Of a DNA stretch of 64,000 nucleotides, positions 21,898 through 28,900 are shown one piece after another. This DNA is from Datnioides undecimradiatus (Eukaryota > Chordata > Actinopteri > Lobotiformes > Datnioididae): NCBI GenBank assembly GCA_008933995.1, contig WARS01000036.1:19949285-20013284 (forward strand). Direction: 5' to 3'. The translations under genes and the position numbers were made by a program. The notes beneath the pieces were generated by a model. That model was not told the DNA's origin, searched no databases, and saw nothing but the letters and a program-made list of their open reading frames with translations. Numbering within the stretch: the stretch's first letter is position 1; the number at the start of each line of letters is the position of its first letter.

Positions 21898-22275
21898 CTG
21901 TTCGCTCTGCAACACGCCTGTCTGCGCTGCTCCCGAATGCTCCGACACTCTCAGACCCTCAGTCACCAACCTGAGCCGTCAGACCGCCGCCGGGTGGCGA
22001 GCTCCCCGCCGCCGCCGGCTCCCACAGACGAAGCGGTGTTCCTTACAAACTGTTCACTATGCATGTTCTGCGGTACACTGTCTTTCCTTTGTCTCGGCCT
22101 CGCTCCTGTAATATTCAAACCTGTATTTAAATATTTTATTTGACCTTATTTTATTTGGCTCTGTCATGATAAAAACTGTACAGAAGGGTTTTTTGTTAAC
22201 TTCCACCTGTGATAGATTTGCAGCAATGTAAAGAAACTGTTTGCTCTAGAAATAAACCGAACAAGAACAGGTCTG
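1..22275 (+). CDS. clasp1: clasp1 (CLIP-associating protein 1), 3' part of gene
   Basis: Microtubule plus-end-tracking rescue factor that acts at microtubule tips, kinetochores and the cell cortex through EB proteins and CLIP-170. Twenty-five candidate coding exons join in one continuous frame: 3125 nt, 1040 aa if all are used. In order they encode a Ser/Arg-rich microtubule-binding region with two SRIP (SxIP) EB-binding motifs, TOG3 (from DVAEILNHCASSNW onward) and the C-terminal TOG-like CLIP-interacting domain ending in SSSSSDVSSHS. Assignment to CLASP1 rather than CLASP2 rests on the exon with SRLWGWGVDGLSKHPP, on GQDHSDLVADLLKEL, on the C-terminus, and on the downstream tfcp2l1 and gli2 neighbours. 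TOG1, TOG2 and the start codon lie before the window. Four exons (6375, 11585, 14559, 16140) are symmetric in phase and are probably alternative. Codons are strongly G/C-ending. Confidence 0.96.
250..420 (+). CDS. clasp1: clasp1 exon, RSRSDIDVNAA region
   Basis: Acceptor TTGCAG ends at 249 and donor GTAATC begins at 421. The frame reads KLVSTRVHTTPGSLQRSRSD then IDVNAASSAKSR, a CLASP1 signature after TOG2. 171 nt, phase 1 to 1. The exon begins with GTAAGC, so the acceptor is immediately followed by a donor-like sequence (see findings). Confidence 0.93.
2396..2503 (+). CDS. clasp1: clasp1 exon, RRQSSGS region
   Basis: Acceptor ATCCAG, donor GTATGT. Reads GRVRTRRQSSGSVGG and, after a short variable stretch, RGRSRAKVVSQSQ, matching the Ser/Arg-rich microtubule-binding segment. 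108 nt, phase 1 to 1; the first Gly codon is completed from the previous exon. Confidence 0.94.
2659..2706. repeat. (TG)n microsatellite, interrupted
   Basis: Alternating TG with CG interruptions in the clasp1 intron, about 240 bp upstream of the 27-nt microexon. Confidence 0.95.
2949..2975 (+). CDS. clasp1: clasp1 27-nt microexon
   Basis: Acceptor CACCCAG, donor GTAAGG. Encodes RSRSANPIS using split codons on both sides and joins SQSQ to AGSRSSSPGKLLG exactly as in CLASP1. A pyrimidine-rich tract precedes it. 27 nt, phase 1 to 1, so it can be skipped without a frameshift. Confidence 0.88.
3591..3755 (+). CDS. clasp1: clasp1 exon with first SxIP motif
   Basis: Acceptor CTGACAG, donor GTAAGA. 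Encodes AGSRSSSPGKLLG and then KRSRIPRSQGCSRETSPSRL. SRIP (3695-3706) is the EB1-binding SxIP motif, and the Ser-rich flanks are the GSK3-type phosphoregulatory region in CLASPs. 165 nt, phase 1 to 1. Confidence 0.95.
5464..5568 (+). CDS. clasp1: clasp1 exon with second SxIP motif
   Basis: Acceptor CACGCTAG, donor GTGAGT. Encodes ARSRIPRPSMSQGCSRDTSR then ESSRDTSPARGFAPL. The second SRIP motif is at 5469-5480. 105 nt, phase 1 to 1. Confidence 0.95.
6375..6437 (+). CDS. clasp1: clasp1 cassette exon, CLASP2-like ASRRHSRSTSAL
   Basis: Acceptor CCTGCAG, donor GTGACC. In the running frame it reads ASRRHSRSTSAL then STADPHSQS. It resembles the CLASP2 segment ASRHHSRSTGAL at the same place, between ARGF.PL and the SVNAMRVL exon. 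63 nt, phase 1 to 1, so inclusion is optional. Usual CLASP1 protein lacks this segment, so I call it an alternative exon. Confidence 0.72.
7129..7232 (+). CDS. clasp1: clasp1 exon, SVNAMRVLNTG
   Basis: Acceptor TGTCTAG, donor GTAAGC. Encodes DRYGLIHQARISASVNAMRV then LNTGTEVEAAVADAL, corresponding to DRFGL..SVNAMRVL in CLASP1. 104 nt, phase 1 to 0. Confidence 0.95.
7391..7792. mobile_element. dispersed teleost repeat (SINE-like) in clasp1 intron
   Basis: From about 7508 the sequence follows the very common fish repeat: GCCTCACAGCAGCAGGGTCC, CCAGGTTCGGGTCC, GGCTTCCTCC, GAAACATGCA, GTCTGTCTATATGTG, CAGCGACAGACTG, then GTGACTGCTGGGATA and the tail GAAAGTGGATGGATG near 7775-7789. A fragment of the same tail lies inverted at 7391-7420 (CCATCCATCTATCCATTTTC). 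It is mutated and looks inactive. The family was recognised from memory, so no family name is given. Confidence 0.75.
8045..8068 (+). CDS. clasp1: clasp1 24-nt microexon LLGDSRNK
   Basis: Acceptor CATTTTCAG after a long C/T tract, donor GTAGTT. Encodes LLGDSRNK, matching LLGDSRSK of CLASP1 between AVADAL and KP(L/V)RRRYE. 24 nt, phase 0 to 0. Confidence 0.93.
8540..8784 (+). CDS. clasp1: clasp1 exon, start of TOG3
   Basis: Acceptor after a C-rich tract (CCGCAG), donor GTGGGA. Encodes RKPLRRRYESPGMYSDDDAN followed by SDASSACSERSYGSRNGG and then DVAEILNHCASSNWSERKEG, the first helix of TOG3. 245 nt, phase 0 to 2. Confidence 0.97.
9457..9520 (+). CDS. clasp1: clasp1 exon, TOG3
   Basis: Acceptor CTGCAG, donor GTGAGG. 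Encodes SRVELKRLCEIFTRMFADPH then SK, a near-invariant CLASP segment. 64 nt, phase 2 to 0. Confidence 0.96.
9762..9925 (+). CDS. clasp1: clasp1 exon, TOG3
   Basis: Acceptor CTCGCAG, donor GTCTGA. Encodes VFSMFLETLVDFITVHREDL then QDWLFVLLTQLLKKMGADLL and LGSVQAKVQKALDIT. Compared with human SK-R-VFS, one Arg at the junction is missing. 164 nt, phase 0 to 2. Confidence 0.96.
10126..10204 (+). CDS. clasp1: clasp1 exon, TOG3
   Basis: Acceptor TTGTCAG, donor GTAAAG. Encodes RESFPFDQQFNILMRFIVDQ then TQTPNLK. 79 nt, phase 2 to 0. Confidence 0.97.
10284..10427 (+). CDS. clasp1: clasp1 exon, TOG3
   Basis: Acceptor CCCGTAG, donor GTAGGC. Encodes VKVAILKYIECLARQMDPTD then FVNSSETRLAVSRIITWTTE and PKSSDVRK. 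144 nt, phase 0 to 0. Separated from the previous exon by an intron of only 79 bp. Confidence 0.97.
11133..11156. repeat. (GCC)n trinucleotide run
   Basis: Roughly seven GCC units in a clasp1 intron. No exon structure around it. Confidence 0.85.
11585..11680 (+). CDS. clasp1: clasp1 candidate cassette exon inside TOG3
   Basis: Acceptor GTGCCCCAG, donor GTAGAG. An open 32-codon insert starting TLHNWVSEELAGRSS and ending LLSAEGNQEERCKQ. Phase 0 to 0, fitting exactly between PKSSDVRK (ends 10427) and AAQVVLIALFEL (starts 13503). Composition is amphipathic and polar and unlike the surrounding intron. I do not recognise it from the standard human CLASP1 isoform. A second possible donor at 11671 would shift the frame. 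Confidence 0.6.
13503..13652 (+). CDS. clasp1: clasp1 exon, end of TOG3
   Basis: Acceptor CCTCCAG, donor GTACGT. Encodes AAQVVLIALFELNTPEFTML then LGALPKTFQDGATKLLHNHL and KNSSNTSSSV. 150 nt, phase 0 to 0. Confidence 0.97.
13724..13830 (+). CDS. clasp1: clasp1 exon, Ser/Thr/Pro linker
   Basis: Acceptor CTTCCAG, donor GTAGCT. Encodes GSPSNTIGRTPQRHTPSRTS then PLTSPTNCSHGGLSP, the CLASP1 linker after TOG3. 107 nt, phase 0 to 2. Confidence 0.96.
14559..14684 (+). CDS. clasp1: clasp1-specific cassette exon (WGW exon)
   Basis: Acceptor GCGAACAG, with a long C/T-rich tract just upstream (14365-14530), donor GTAATG. Encodes SRLWGWGVDGLSKHPPAPPP and ends LRVLRRAYSPS. It matches the CLASP1 alternative segment LWGWSADGLSKHPP and has no CLASP2 counterpart. 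126 nt, phase 2 to 2; the fish copy carries a longer Pro run. Confidence 0.9.
14963..15110 (+). CDS. clasp1: clasp1 exon, YDTENMNSEEIYSSLRG
   Basis: Acceptor GTGGTAG, donor GTAAGT. Encodes MMEYDTENMNSEEIYSSLRG then VTEAIQSFSYRSQEDLNEPI. 148 nt, phase 2 to 0. Confidence 0.97.
15401..15647 (+). CDS. clasp1: clasp1 exon, TALDNKTSLLN
   Basis: Acceptor CTTACAG, donor GTGAGT. Encodes an AGREGVASSPGSDARL-type variable start, then MVEGGRTALDNKTSLLNTPS and YDKSALKEAVFDDDVEQFRD. 247 nt, phase 0 to 1. Confidence 0.95.
16140..16196 (+). CDS. clasp1: clasp1 candidate 57-nt cassette exon
   Basis: A long C/T tract and acceptor CTCTCCAG, donor GTAAAG. In frame it reads CRRQESGENKMALPKVFAP. Phase 1 to 1, so it can be included or skipped between VEQFRD and GQDHSDLVADLL. 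It is followed 90 bp downstream by a 63-bp (TG)n tract. I did not recognise it in the standard isoform, so it is an inference from splice sites and phase. Confidence 0.6.
16287..16349. repeat. (TG)31 microsatellite
   Basis: An uninterrupted 63-bp TG run on the transcribed (+) strand of clasp1, 90 bp after the donor of the candidate 57-nt cassette exon and 310 bp before the next constitutive exon. Confidence 0.98.
16660..16850 (+). CDS. clasp1: clasp1 exon, start of C-terminal TOG-like domain
   Basis: Acceptor GCTCACAG, donor GTACGC. Encodes GQDHSDLVADLLKELSNHNE then RSEERKGALVELLKITREDS and HFKTILLLLLETLGDKD. Start of the CLIP-interacting, kinetochore-targeting domain. 191 nt, phase 1 to 0. 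Confidence 0.98.
16956..17084 (+). CDS. clasp1: clasp1 exon, C-terminal domain
   Basis: Acceptor TCCGCAG, donor GTAAAG. Encodes HTIRALALRVLKEILRNQPA then RFKNYAELTIMKTLEAHKDS and HKE. 129 nt, phase 0 to 0. Confidence 0.98.
18406..18612 (+). CDS. clasp1: clasp1 exon, C-terminal domain
   Basis: Acceptor GTTTCAG, donor GTCTGC. Encodes VVRAAEEAASTLAGSIHPEQ then CIKVLCPIVQTADYPINLAA and ends LLPDIIPGLLQ. 207 nt, phase 0 to 0. Confidence 0.98.
19110..19226 (+). CDS. clasp1: clasp1 exon, C-terminal domain
   Basis: Acceptor TCCGCAG, donor GTACCG. Encodes GYDNTESSVRKASVFCLVAI then YSVIGEDLKPHLAQLTGSK. 117 nt, phase 0 to 0. A (CA)n tract starts 28 bp after the donor. Confidence 0.98.
19255..19286. 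repeat. (CA)16 microsatellite
   Basis: Pure CA run in the last clasp1 intron, close to the donor at 19227. Confidence 0.97.
19921..20007 (+). CDS. clasp1: clasp1 terminal coding exon with stop
   Basis: Acceptor TTTGCAG. Encodes MKLLNLYIKRAQTTNSNSSS then SSDVSSHS and TAA at 20005-20007. The TTNSNSSSSSDVS(T/S)HS ending is specific to CLASP1; CLASP2 ends differently. Confidence 0.98.
   Translation: MKLLNLYIKRAQTTNSNSSSSSDVSSHS
20972..21011. repeat. (CA)20 microsatellite in clasp1 3' UTR
   Basis: Pure CA run of 40 bp within the transcribed 3' UTR. Confidence 0.97.
21847..21895. repeat. (CA)24 microsatellite in clasp1 3' UTR
   Basis: Pure CA run of about 49 bp within the transcribed 3' UTR. 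Confidence 0.97.
22251..22256 (+). terminator. clasp1: poly(A) signal of clasp1
   Basis: Canonical AATAAA, followed after about 15-30 bp by a GT/T-rich stretch (TGTTTGTCTCTTTGTTTGTT) suited to a cleavage-factor downstream element. The first strong signal in good context after the stop. Confidence 0.75.
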
Positions 22276-22920
22276 TTTGTCTCTTTGTTTGTTTATTTGT
22301 TGTGTAACCTGCCTGTGCGTCTTCACACTTGCCTCCCCACCCCCGGCAGGTTGAACCTTGTTCCCGTGTCTTGTGCAGGGGTGCTGGCGGGCAGCGGTAC
22401 TGCCCGCTTGTTCATCCATTTACGTGCACATGCATCCGGGCGCTGAGGTGTGCTTAGCTGCTCTGTATAAACATTAACCTGAGCAGACTGTCACATGACC
22501 CGCTCCTGAGCTCTGCTCCGGACAGCGGCTGCAGGGGTTTCAGCTCGACGTGCTTCTCCTTCAGTTTCAGCATGCGTGTGGGGGTTAACGCACGCTGTCG
22601 CATCCCTCCATCGCTCCTACAGTTTCTGCAGAGTCTTGTCTGTTTGCAAACACCACAGATGATGTTCTCAGATCTGTAATCACTCAGTCGTGTTTGCACA
22701 CACGCTGCAGCCAAAACCCTGCAGCCGTCCTCCGCTGTTTGTTTTCTAAACTGTCCCTCATCATTAGCCTAAGTGAGTTTAAAGTCTGGCTTTAGGGCCA
22801 CGCTGTTGGCAGTGTCAACAAGTGGTCAAGTGAAGCTGCCATTAATGCATCAACCCAGCTAGACATTGGCAGTGGGAGGGGTGCCTGCATGCGCACTCCA
22901 CCTCTCAAAGGTCATCCAAG
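22276..22920. other. clasp1-tfcp2l1 intergenic spacer
   Basis: About 0.65 kb between the clasp1 poly(A) site and the tfcp2l1 core promoter. No ORF or repeat of note. It must hold the proximal tfcp2l1 regulatory region. Confidence 0.6.
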
Positions 22921-22922
22921 GT

Positions 22923-22964
22923 ATGCTAATGGGAGTCCTGGTGACATCACCGGGACGATATAAG
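22923..22964 (+). promoter_or_regulatory. tfcp2l1: tfcp2l1 core promoter: POU octamer-like site plus TATA-like box
   Basis: ATGCTAAT (22923-22930) is one base from the POU octamer ATGCAAAT. GTGACATCAC (22941-22950) is CRE/AP-1-like. TATAAG (22959-22964) lies about 155 bp before the start codon. Transcription would begin near 22988. Predicted from motifs only. Confidence 0.5.
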
Positions 22965-22984
22965 AGGCCCCTGGCGACGAGGTC

Positions 22985-25900
22985 TGGCTGCAAACATCTG
23001 TGAGCTGAACACCCGAGGAAGCCAGCCGGCGTGAACGCGAGCTGCGAACGCGAGCTACGTCCGTCTCCACGTCTCCCCTGTGCACCTGGGAAGCAAGAAG
23101 ACACCGCACTGGAAAATATGCTGTTCTGCCACTCCCAGCCTGAGTCCTACCACCAGCACTCTGCTGGTTACATTAGGTAAAGCTCAAAGCTGCACCGAGA
23201 AGCTTCAGAGAGCGGTGAACCACAGAGAGGAGCAGAGGTGTTTGTAAGACTGAGGACGCGTGTTTGAAATGTGCAGATCTGCGTTCGCTCTGCCTGCAGG
23301 AGCACGTTTGAGCTCTATCAGCCACGTTAAGTTCATTTTAAGATGCGTTTAAAGGAGCTCAGGCTGCTCCCAGGCTGCAGCTCTTATTAACTGTTCTGTC
23401 TTACACACTTACAGCGTTACTCATCTACAGTAGTGCAGGGCAATGCGTTTTGTAACACCAACCTCTTGCACCTTTGTTCCTGTGATTAAATGATTAGATG
23501 AAAAGAGGACAGTCGCCTTCATCGTCACCCCCACCCCCGCGCTCACCCCCTCTTCCTCCCCCTCTGGTGTCTTTCAGAGAGGCCTTGGCACCTTTCTTGA
23601 AAAACGAAGAAGCGAGGCTGATGGCTGAAAATGGTGCCAGGAGGAGCCCGTTCCAGTATATTCTGTGCGCAGCCACCTCGCCGGCTGTGAAACAGCAGGA
23701 GGAGAGCCTCACTTATCTCAACCAAGGTAGCTATCTGTCCTGCTAAGCTGAATGTCCACATTGACTAAACGGACTGGAGCTCATGTTGTCGCATGTAATC
23801 AGGGTCAGAGTAACACTGGTGCAGGACTTCAGAGCCACAAGACGTAATGTTTGAAGATAAATCACTCCTGCAGCTAATGCAGTTGTCTGCACAGTTGTCT
23901 GCTGGGATATGAAGATGACAAACTGGAGCCTAAGAGACAAATTAAGGTCCAGATGAGATTAAATCTGCAGCAGACTTGATGTAAGATACCTGCAGCGATC
24001 TACTTTGCTGGATCTCATGGTTTCAAAGACATGAAAAGTCTCAATCATCAGTTTCTATGGAAGCAAAAGAAAGCCATGACCGTGAGTCTCCAACGCGATC
24101 ACTTAATCTGATTATTGTTTTCTCTGCTAGTCGTTTATTTAGTGAAATGCAGAAATCAAAAAAGTTGATTGAACTTTAATTTTTAATTTCCTGCCACATG
24201 TTCAGATGTGAGAGGCTGAAACCGGAGGATGTTCACGATCAGTCGATTATTAAAATAGTAAATTTGCCTCCTTTTGATTGCTCAATCAAAAGTTTCACAA
24301 ATCCAGAAAACATTTCATCTGAACTAATCCGGTTTAATCCTGACTTTAGGTTTTAGGTCACAATTTAACTGAATAAAGTCTTTTTAATCTTGAGATCTGA
24401 ATCTGGAGGATGTAAGCCGCGTAAATTAAACAGTATTTAAAACCTCAGACATGAAATATTCAGAAGCTGCTGGACGTCTCGTGCAGGTCAGCGGTTTGTC
24501 GGAAAATAAAAATGACTCTGGCCTTTTTTTCTGTTGCCTCCGTAGATCTGTCGCCTTTCACACACGCAGGACAAAAGCACAGTTTACTAAATTCAGTGCT
24601 GAATTGCTCTGATTAAAAACACTGCATTACTGATCGATGCGTGCAGCATGAGCTCCTACACGTGTGCAGATATGTCTCACTTTCCTCCTCCAATCTGATT
24701 CTCCTTTCTTTTTCCTCTTCGTCCTCTTCCCTCCTTTCCAAATCGTACTCCTCACCCTCTGCACCTCCTGATTCTCTCCCTCTCTCCCTCTCTCTCGTTG
24801 AACAGTGACAGTTTATTCGTGCTTGTACCTTTATTTATCTACAAGTTTGCCCTGCTTATCTGCTGTACAGTAATTTGGTTTGGAGTAAACACACAATGAA
24901 CGTAAGCTTGCTGTGACATTGTACAGACAGCATGTATTGATCAGCAGTTAATTGCCATCAGGGTCCAGTAGCTCAGTGTCTCTGCTGAGGCAGCAGCTCG
25001 TAGTTAGTCTCTTCATGTCCCCTCGGTGGCTATTTTAATCCTAGTTTCTTGTGATATTAAAGTCAATGTCTCACATTTGATCAGGACGGAGATACATGAA
25101 ACGTTTTCCAGCCGCTGGCTTAAACAGTTTTCTAATTTAATTCAATTTCTATCTCCACTGCCCCTCTTTTCTGATTGACTTCGTTTCCCAGTTTTCAATT
25201 TTAATCAGGTTTTTTTTAATGTTTTAAAATGTAGGTCAGTCCTACGAAATCCGTATGCTTAACAGAAAACTAGTGGAGTATACAGATATAAGCAGCAAAT
25301 ATGTAAAGGTAGGTGTAAGGTATTGTGTTTTCTGTTGTTGTTGTTGTGTGTTTTTTGACTTCCATGTGACCTCTTCCTCTTTCTTCTCTCATCTTGTTTT
25401 CATGTCATGCATTTCGTGGTTTGTCGCAGGTCCCTCAACCCTCCCTTCCACTTCGGGGGTGGGGTGTCGACCTTGGAGAGCTTGGTACTATCACCCAAAC
25501 TTACCTTTCCTCTTTCCTAAACTCCATTAAAAACAACTTACAAACACACAACTCCTCTTACCCTCACGTGACACACACTCTTTTCCTTCAGTTTCTTTGT
25601 AATATTACAACATCTTTGACTAAAATGTTTGAGATGAAGTGGCCCACGTGCTGCGCCGCTGAGTCGCGGCTCGAGAGTGACTCCGTTTATTGCAAAGAGA
25701 GGTTTTGTCAACACACTCACTTAAAGAGTAAGGAGAGGTCATTTTATTTCACCTCTGTGTGAGTGCGTCCGCTCGACATGTCGCCGTCGTCAGGCTGCCA
25801 TCGCTCCACGCTGCAGCGTTAGCGGTCGCATCCTAGAAACAGCAGAATGGGACAGGTGGCATCTTTGCAAACACATGACGTGCTGGATCCTTTGAGTTCA

Positions 25901-28900
25901 GCCGTGCATGAGCCTCCCTCCATAAATAGGCTGTTTTTTAAAATACTGGATCCTACGTTTGGCATGATTTCATAGTGCCCGTTATCAGACCCTCAACGCC
26001 TCTTAGATGGACGGCCAGTTTGGAGAAGCAGGTGCAGGAGTGCAGCTGTAGGTAGCTAAGCAATGTACTGCTGTGGACGGGGTCAGCAGCAAAATCATTA
26101 TCTGCTTCACCTTGCCATCAGACCGATCAGTTAATTTGTTTGTGTCATTCTGTGGTGTGGGGTGTTTTCTCTTGGATTCAGCAAAGTCGCACAATAACAC
26201 AAACAGACTAATCGACCGAGGCAGCGGTAGATCAGCAATTCCCGTGTTTTGTGAGGCAAAATGACTCCGGTGGATTTGAAAACAGCAAAGATGCTCAAGT
26301 TGCCCTGCGGAAAGTGCTGTCAGAGCTCTTGAAAATAGTCTAAATGTAGCATAACTATAATTTCCAACACTGGTTCTGTTTCTACTTGGGAGGGTAACTA
26401 AAGATAAGTACCCCAAACAACCCCACAACCCGTACCCAATTAAGACGATTAACACGTGCAGTGTCGTTGTTCAGGGTTTCCACATGAACCCAAAATTATC
26501 TGAACTTTAAAATGAAAGCTTTCGTCTTCAACCTGACATGCCCTTAAGACCCAAACTGCTATGTGCTTGAAAATCACCAAAAAATACCTTAAATGTCCCT
26601 TAAAATGGGCTCAGTGCTTCCTTATTGTGCTGTATTTCCTGTTTCCTGTTCCTGGCATCAGCACTGTTTTTCTGGGAAGTAGCAATTTCCTGGAAAAGCT
26701 CAAACGTCCATTTCACGGGATCTTTAAATTTGCTGTGAAGTCCCAGTTTTTAGGCAAAGAGTCACTGTTGTTGTCTTATCCAACAGCTCACATGTAGCTC
26801 ATTGGCAGTGGGTCATCATGCTCATGGGTACGGAGGTGTGAATTGATGTGAATTTCCACCTTCTTACACGTGTCTAATGAAACGTTCTTCATGAATAAAC
26901 ACGGGGAGCCTTTTCGCACTTTGCCCAACGGTCCAGCTGTTCGGCCCTGTGCGAGCTGCCCCGCTCACGCTGTAGCCACACACCTGCCTGAGCTCCTGAC
27001 CCTGCCTGTTCACAGAGCATCGTGCGCGTGGTGTTTCATGATCGCCGACTGCAGTACATGGAGCACCAGCAGCTGGAGGGATGGAGGTGGAACAGGCCTG
27101 GCGACCGAATCCTAGATATAGGTGAGTTCACTGCACTGACATGACCTGAGCTCGCTTATATGACAAGGCTCAAAGATCAATGATACCACCTGCACTGATC
27201 ATGTATATTAATAGCATCAAAAGACCTTTGAGGAAGTTGTTGATCTGCTCATTCTGCTGTAAACTGCAGCCCTTACCTACCTACCAAAGTATGAGACTAA
27301 TGCTCTTCCTGAAACACAGTTCAGGACATTTATTGGCCTCCTTACATGATTTCTGTTAACAATCCTGGCATTCCTCTATAATATCAAATATTTGTGAGTC
27401 CATAGGTATTATTTATGAGTTCATGTCTCAACAAGACCAGCTCTATGAGGTCTTGACTACGGGTTAACTGCTAACTCCATGGCATTTCATCCAATAGTTG
27501 ATGGGTTGTGGTCGTTGTCACCACCTCTTGATCCAGATATGGCTAAAATCCAGATATGTCGACTTCAGACCACTCACAGACAAAACAGCACAGACAGAAA
27601 TCTCAAGCAGGACTCCATCAGATGTAAACTGACTGACTGGTTATTCGCAGATATCCCGCTGTCAGTGGGGATACTGGAGCCCCGATCGCACCCGCTGCAC
27701 CTCAACACCATTGAGTTCCTCTGGGATCCTGTCAAGAACACTTCTGTTTTCATCCAGGTACCGATTCATTCTGGTCAAATGTCTAATGGAGTCATTAATA
27801 AATACAAGCTGTGATCAAAATACTTGATGTACCTGATTTATATTTGGCCACCGTCCCGTTTGCAGTAGCCACTTTGTGCAGTGATGCACCACTCCCAACG
27901 CTCCTGTCACGTAAGCATGTCAAGCCAAATCTGCAGCTTGCGCCAGACCTTCCCCAACAAAGAGGAGAGGGTTGCAGGGATCCAAATCCAGCGAGTAGGG
28001 TCACGTAGGATCCTGCAACCAAAAATGACCAAGAAAGTTCGCAAGCACATTGTCGTGGAGCACCCGAGTAATATTGCATCACAGTTCAGGTCGTTGACAC
28101 CAAACATCCGCCCTCTGTTGCTTCAGAAGAGTACAGTAGAACTTTGCGTTGATAGTTTGACCCAGTGGGATGAAATTACGTAGCACAACCCTGCAAATGT
28201 TGAAGAAAACTGACCTGCATTCCTGGTCCTGCTCCCGGCCTCACATACCTTTTCGGTCTTGCAGACTGCAGTCTCCTTTGCTGTGCAGACCGCAGTTTGG
28301 CCTCCAGGTCATAGCTGTAAAATCAACTATCGTCACTGGTGATGATCCTAGATCTTACATAATGGTTGGGTCATCCCAGCCTGCCCATGGAAAACCCTGA
28401 AAATCTTAAAATTTCAGGGTTTGTGGTCAAAGGAGGTAGTGACAAAAACCTGCAACACTGGTCCCGATGTTGAATGTGCACCATATTGCCAAATGCTGAC
28501 TCGAGTTTCCTCGCCCTCCATTCGTACAATCGAATGTCGTTGCGACCGCACCTCTTCCAGCTGACAAACCCTCTTTTGTCACATCGTCTCAGGTCAACTG
28601 CATCAGCACCGAGTTCACCCCCAGGAAGCACGGTGGGGAGAAAGGAGTGCCCTTTCGTATCCAGGTGGACACTTTTACCACCAATGAACAGGGGGAATAC
28701 ATGGAGCATGTCCATTCATCCAGCTGCCAGGTCAAGGTCTTCAAGGTGAGAGACCTTCCTCACAGTGTGCTTACCATCAGGAGAGGGTTTGACATGTTTT
28801 ACTGTAATAGTTATTGGGCTATACCTGAAATCCAGCTTCGTTTGTGTTTATGTATTCCACCTGGAAGCCTAAAGGAGCTGATCGCAAGCTGAAGACAGAC

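Larger units (their letters stand above)
20008..22275 (+). other. clasp1: clasp1 3' UTR
   Basis: About 2.27 kb between the stop and the poly(A) signal. It contains two (CA)n microsatellites (20972-21011 and 21847-21895), an (AAAC)n run (21246-21270), short (AAT)n near 21702 and a G11 run near 21750. No credible coding potential; the open frames here are repeat-driven. Confidence 0.75.

Noticed and set aside
26003-26455. 150-codon minus-strand open frame in tfcp2l1 intron 3
   Set aside because: No recognised family, no start context or splice logic. Possibly repeat DNA, but I could not identify a transposase motif in it.
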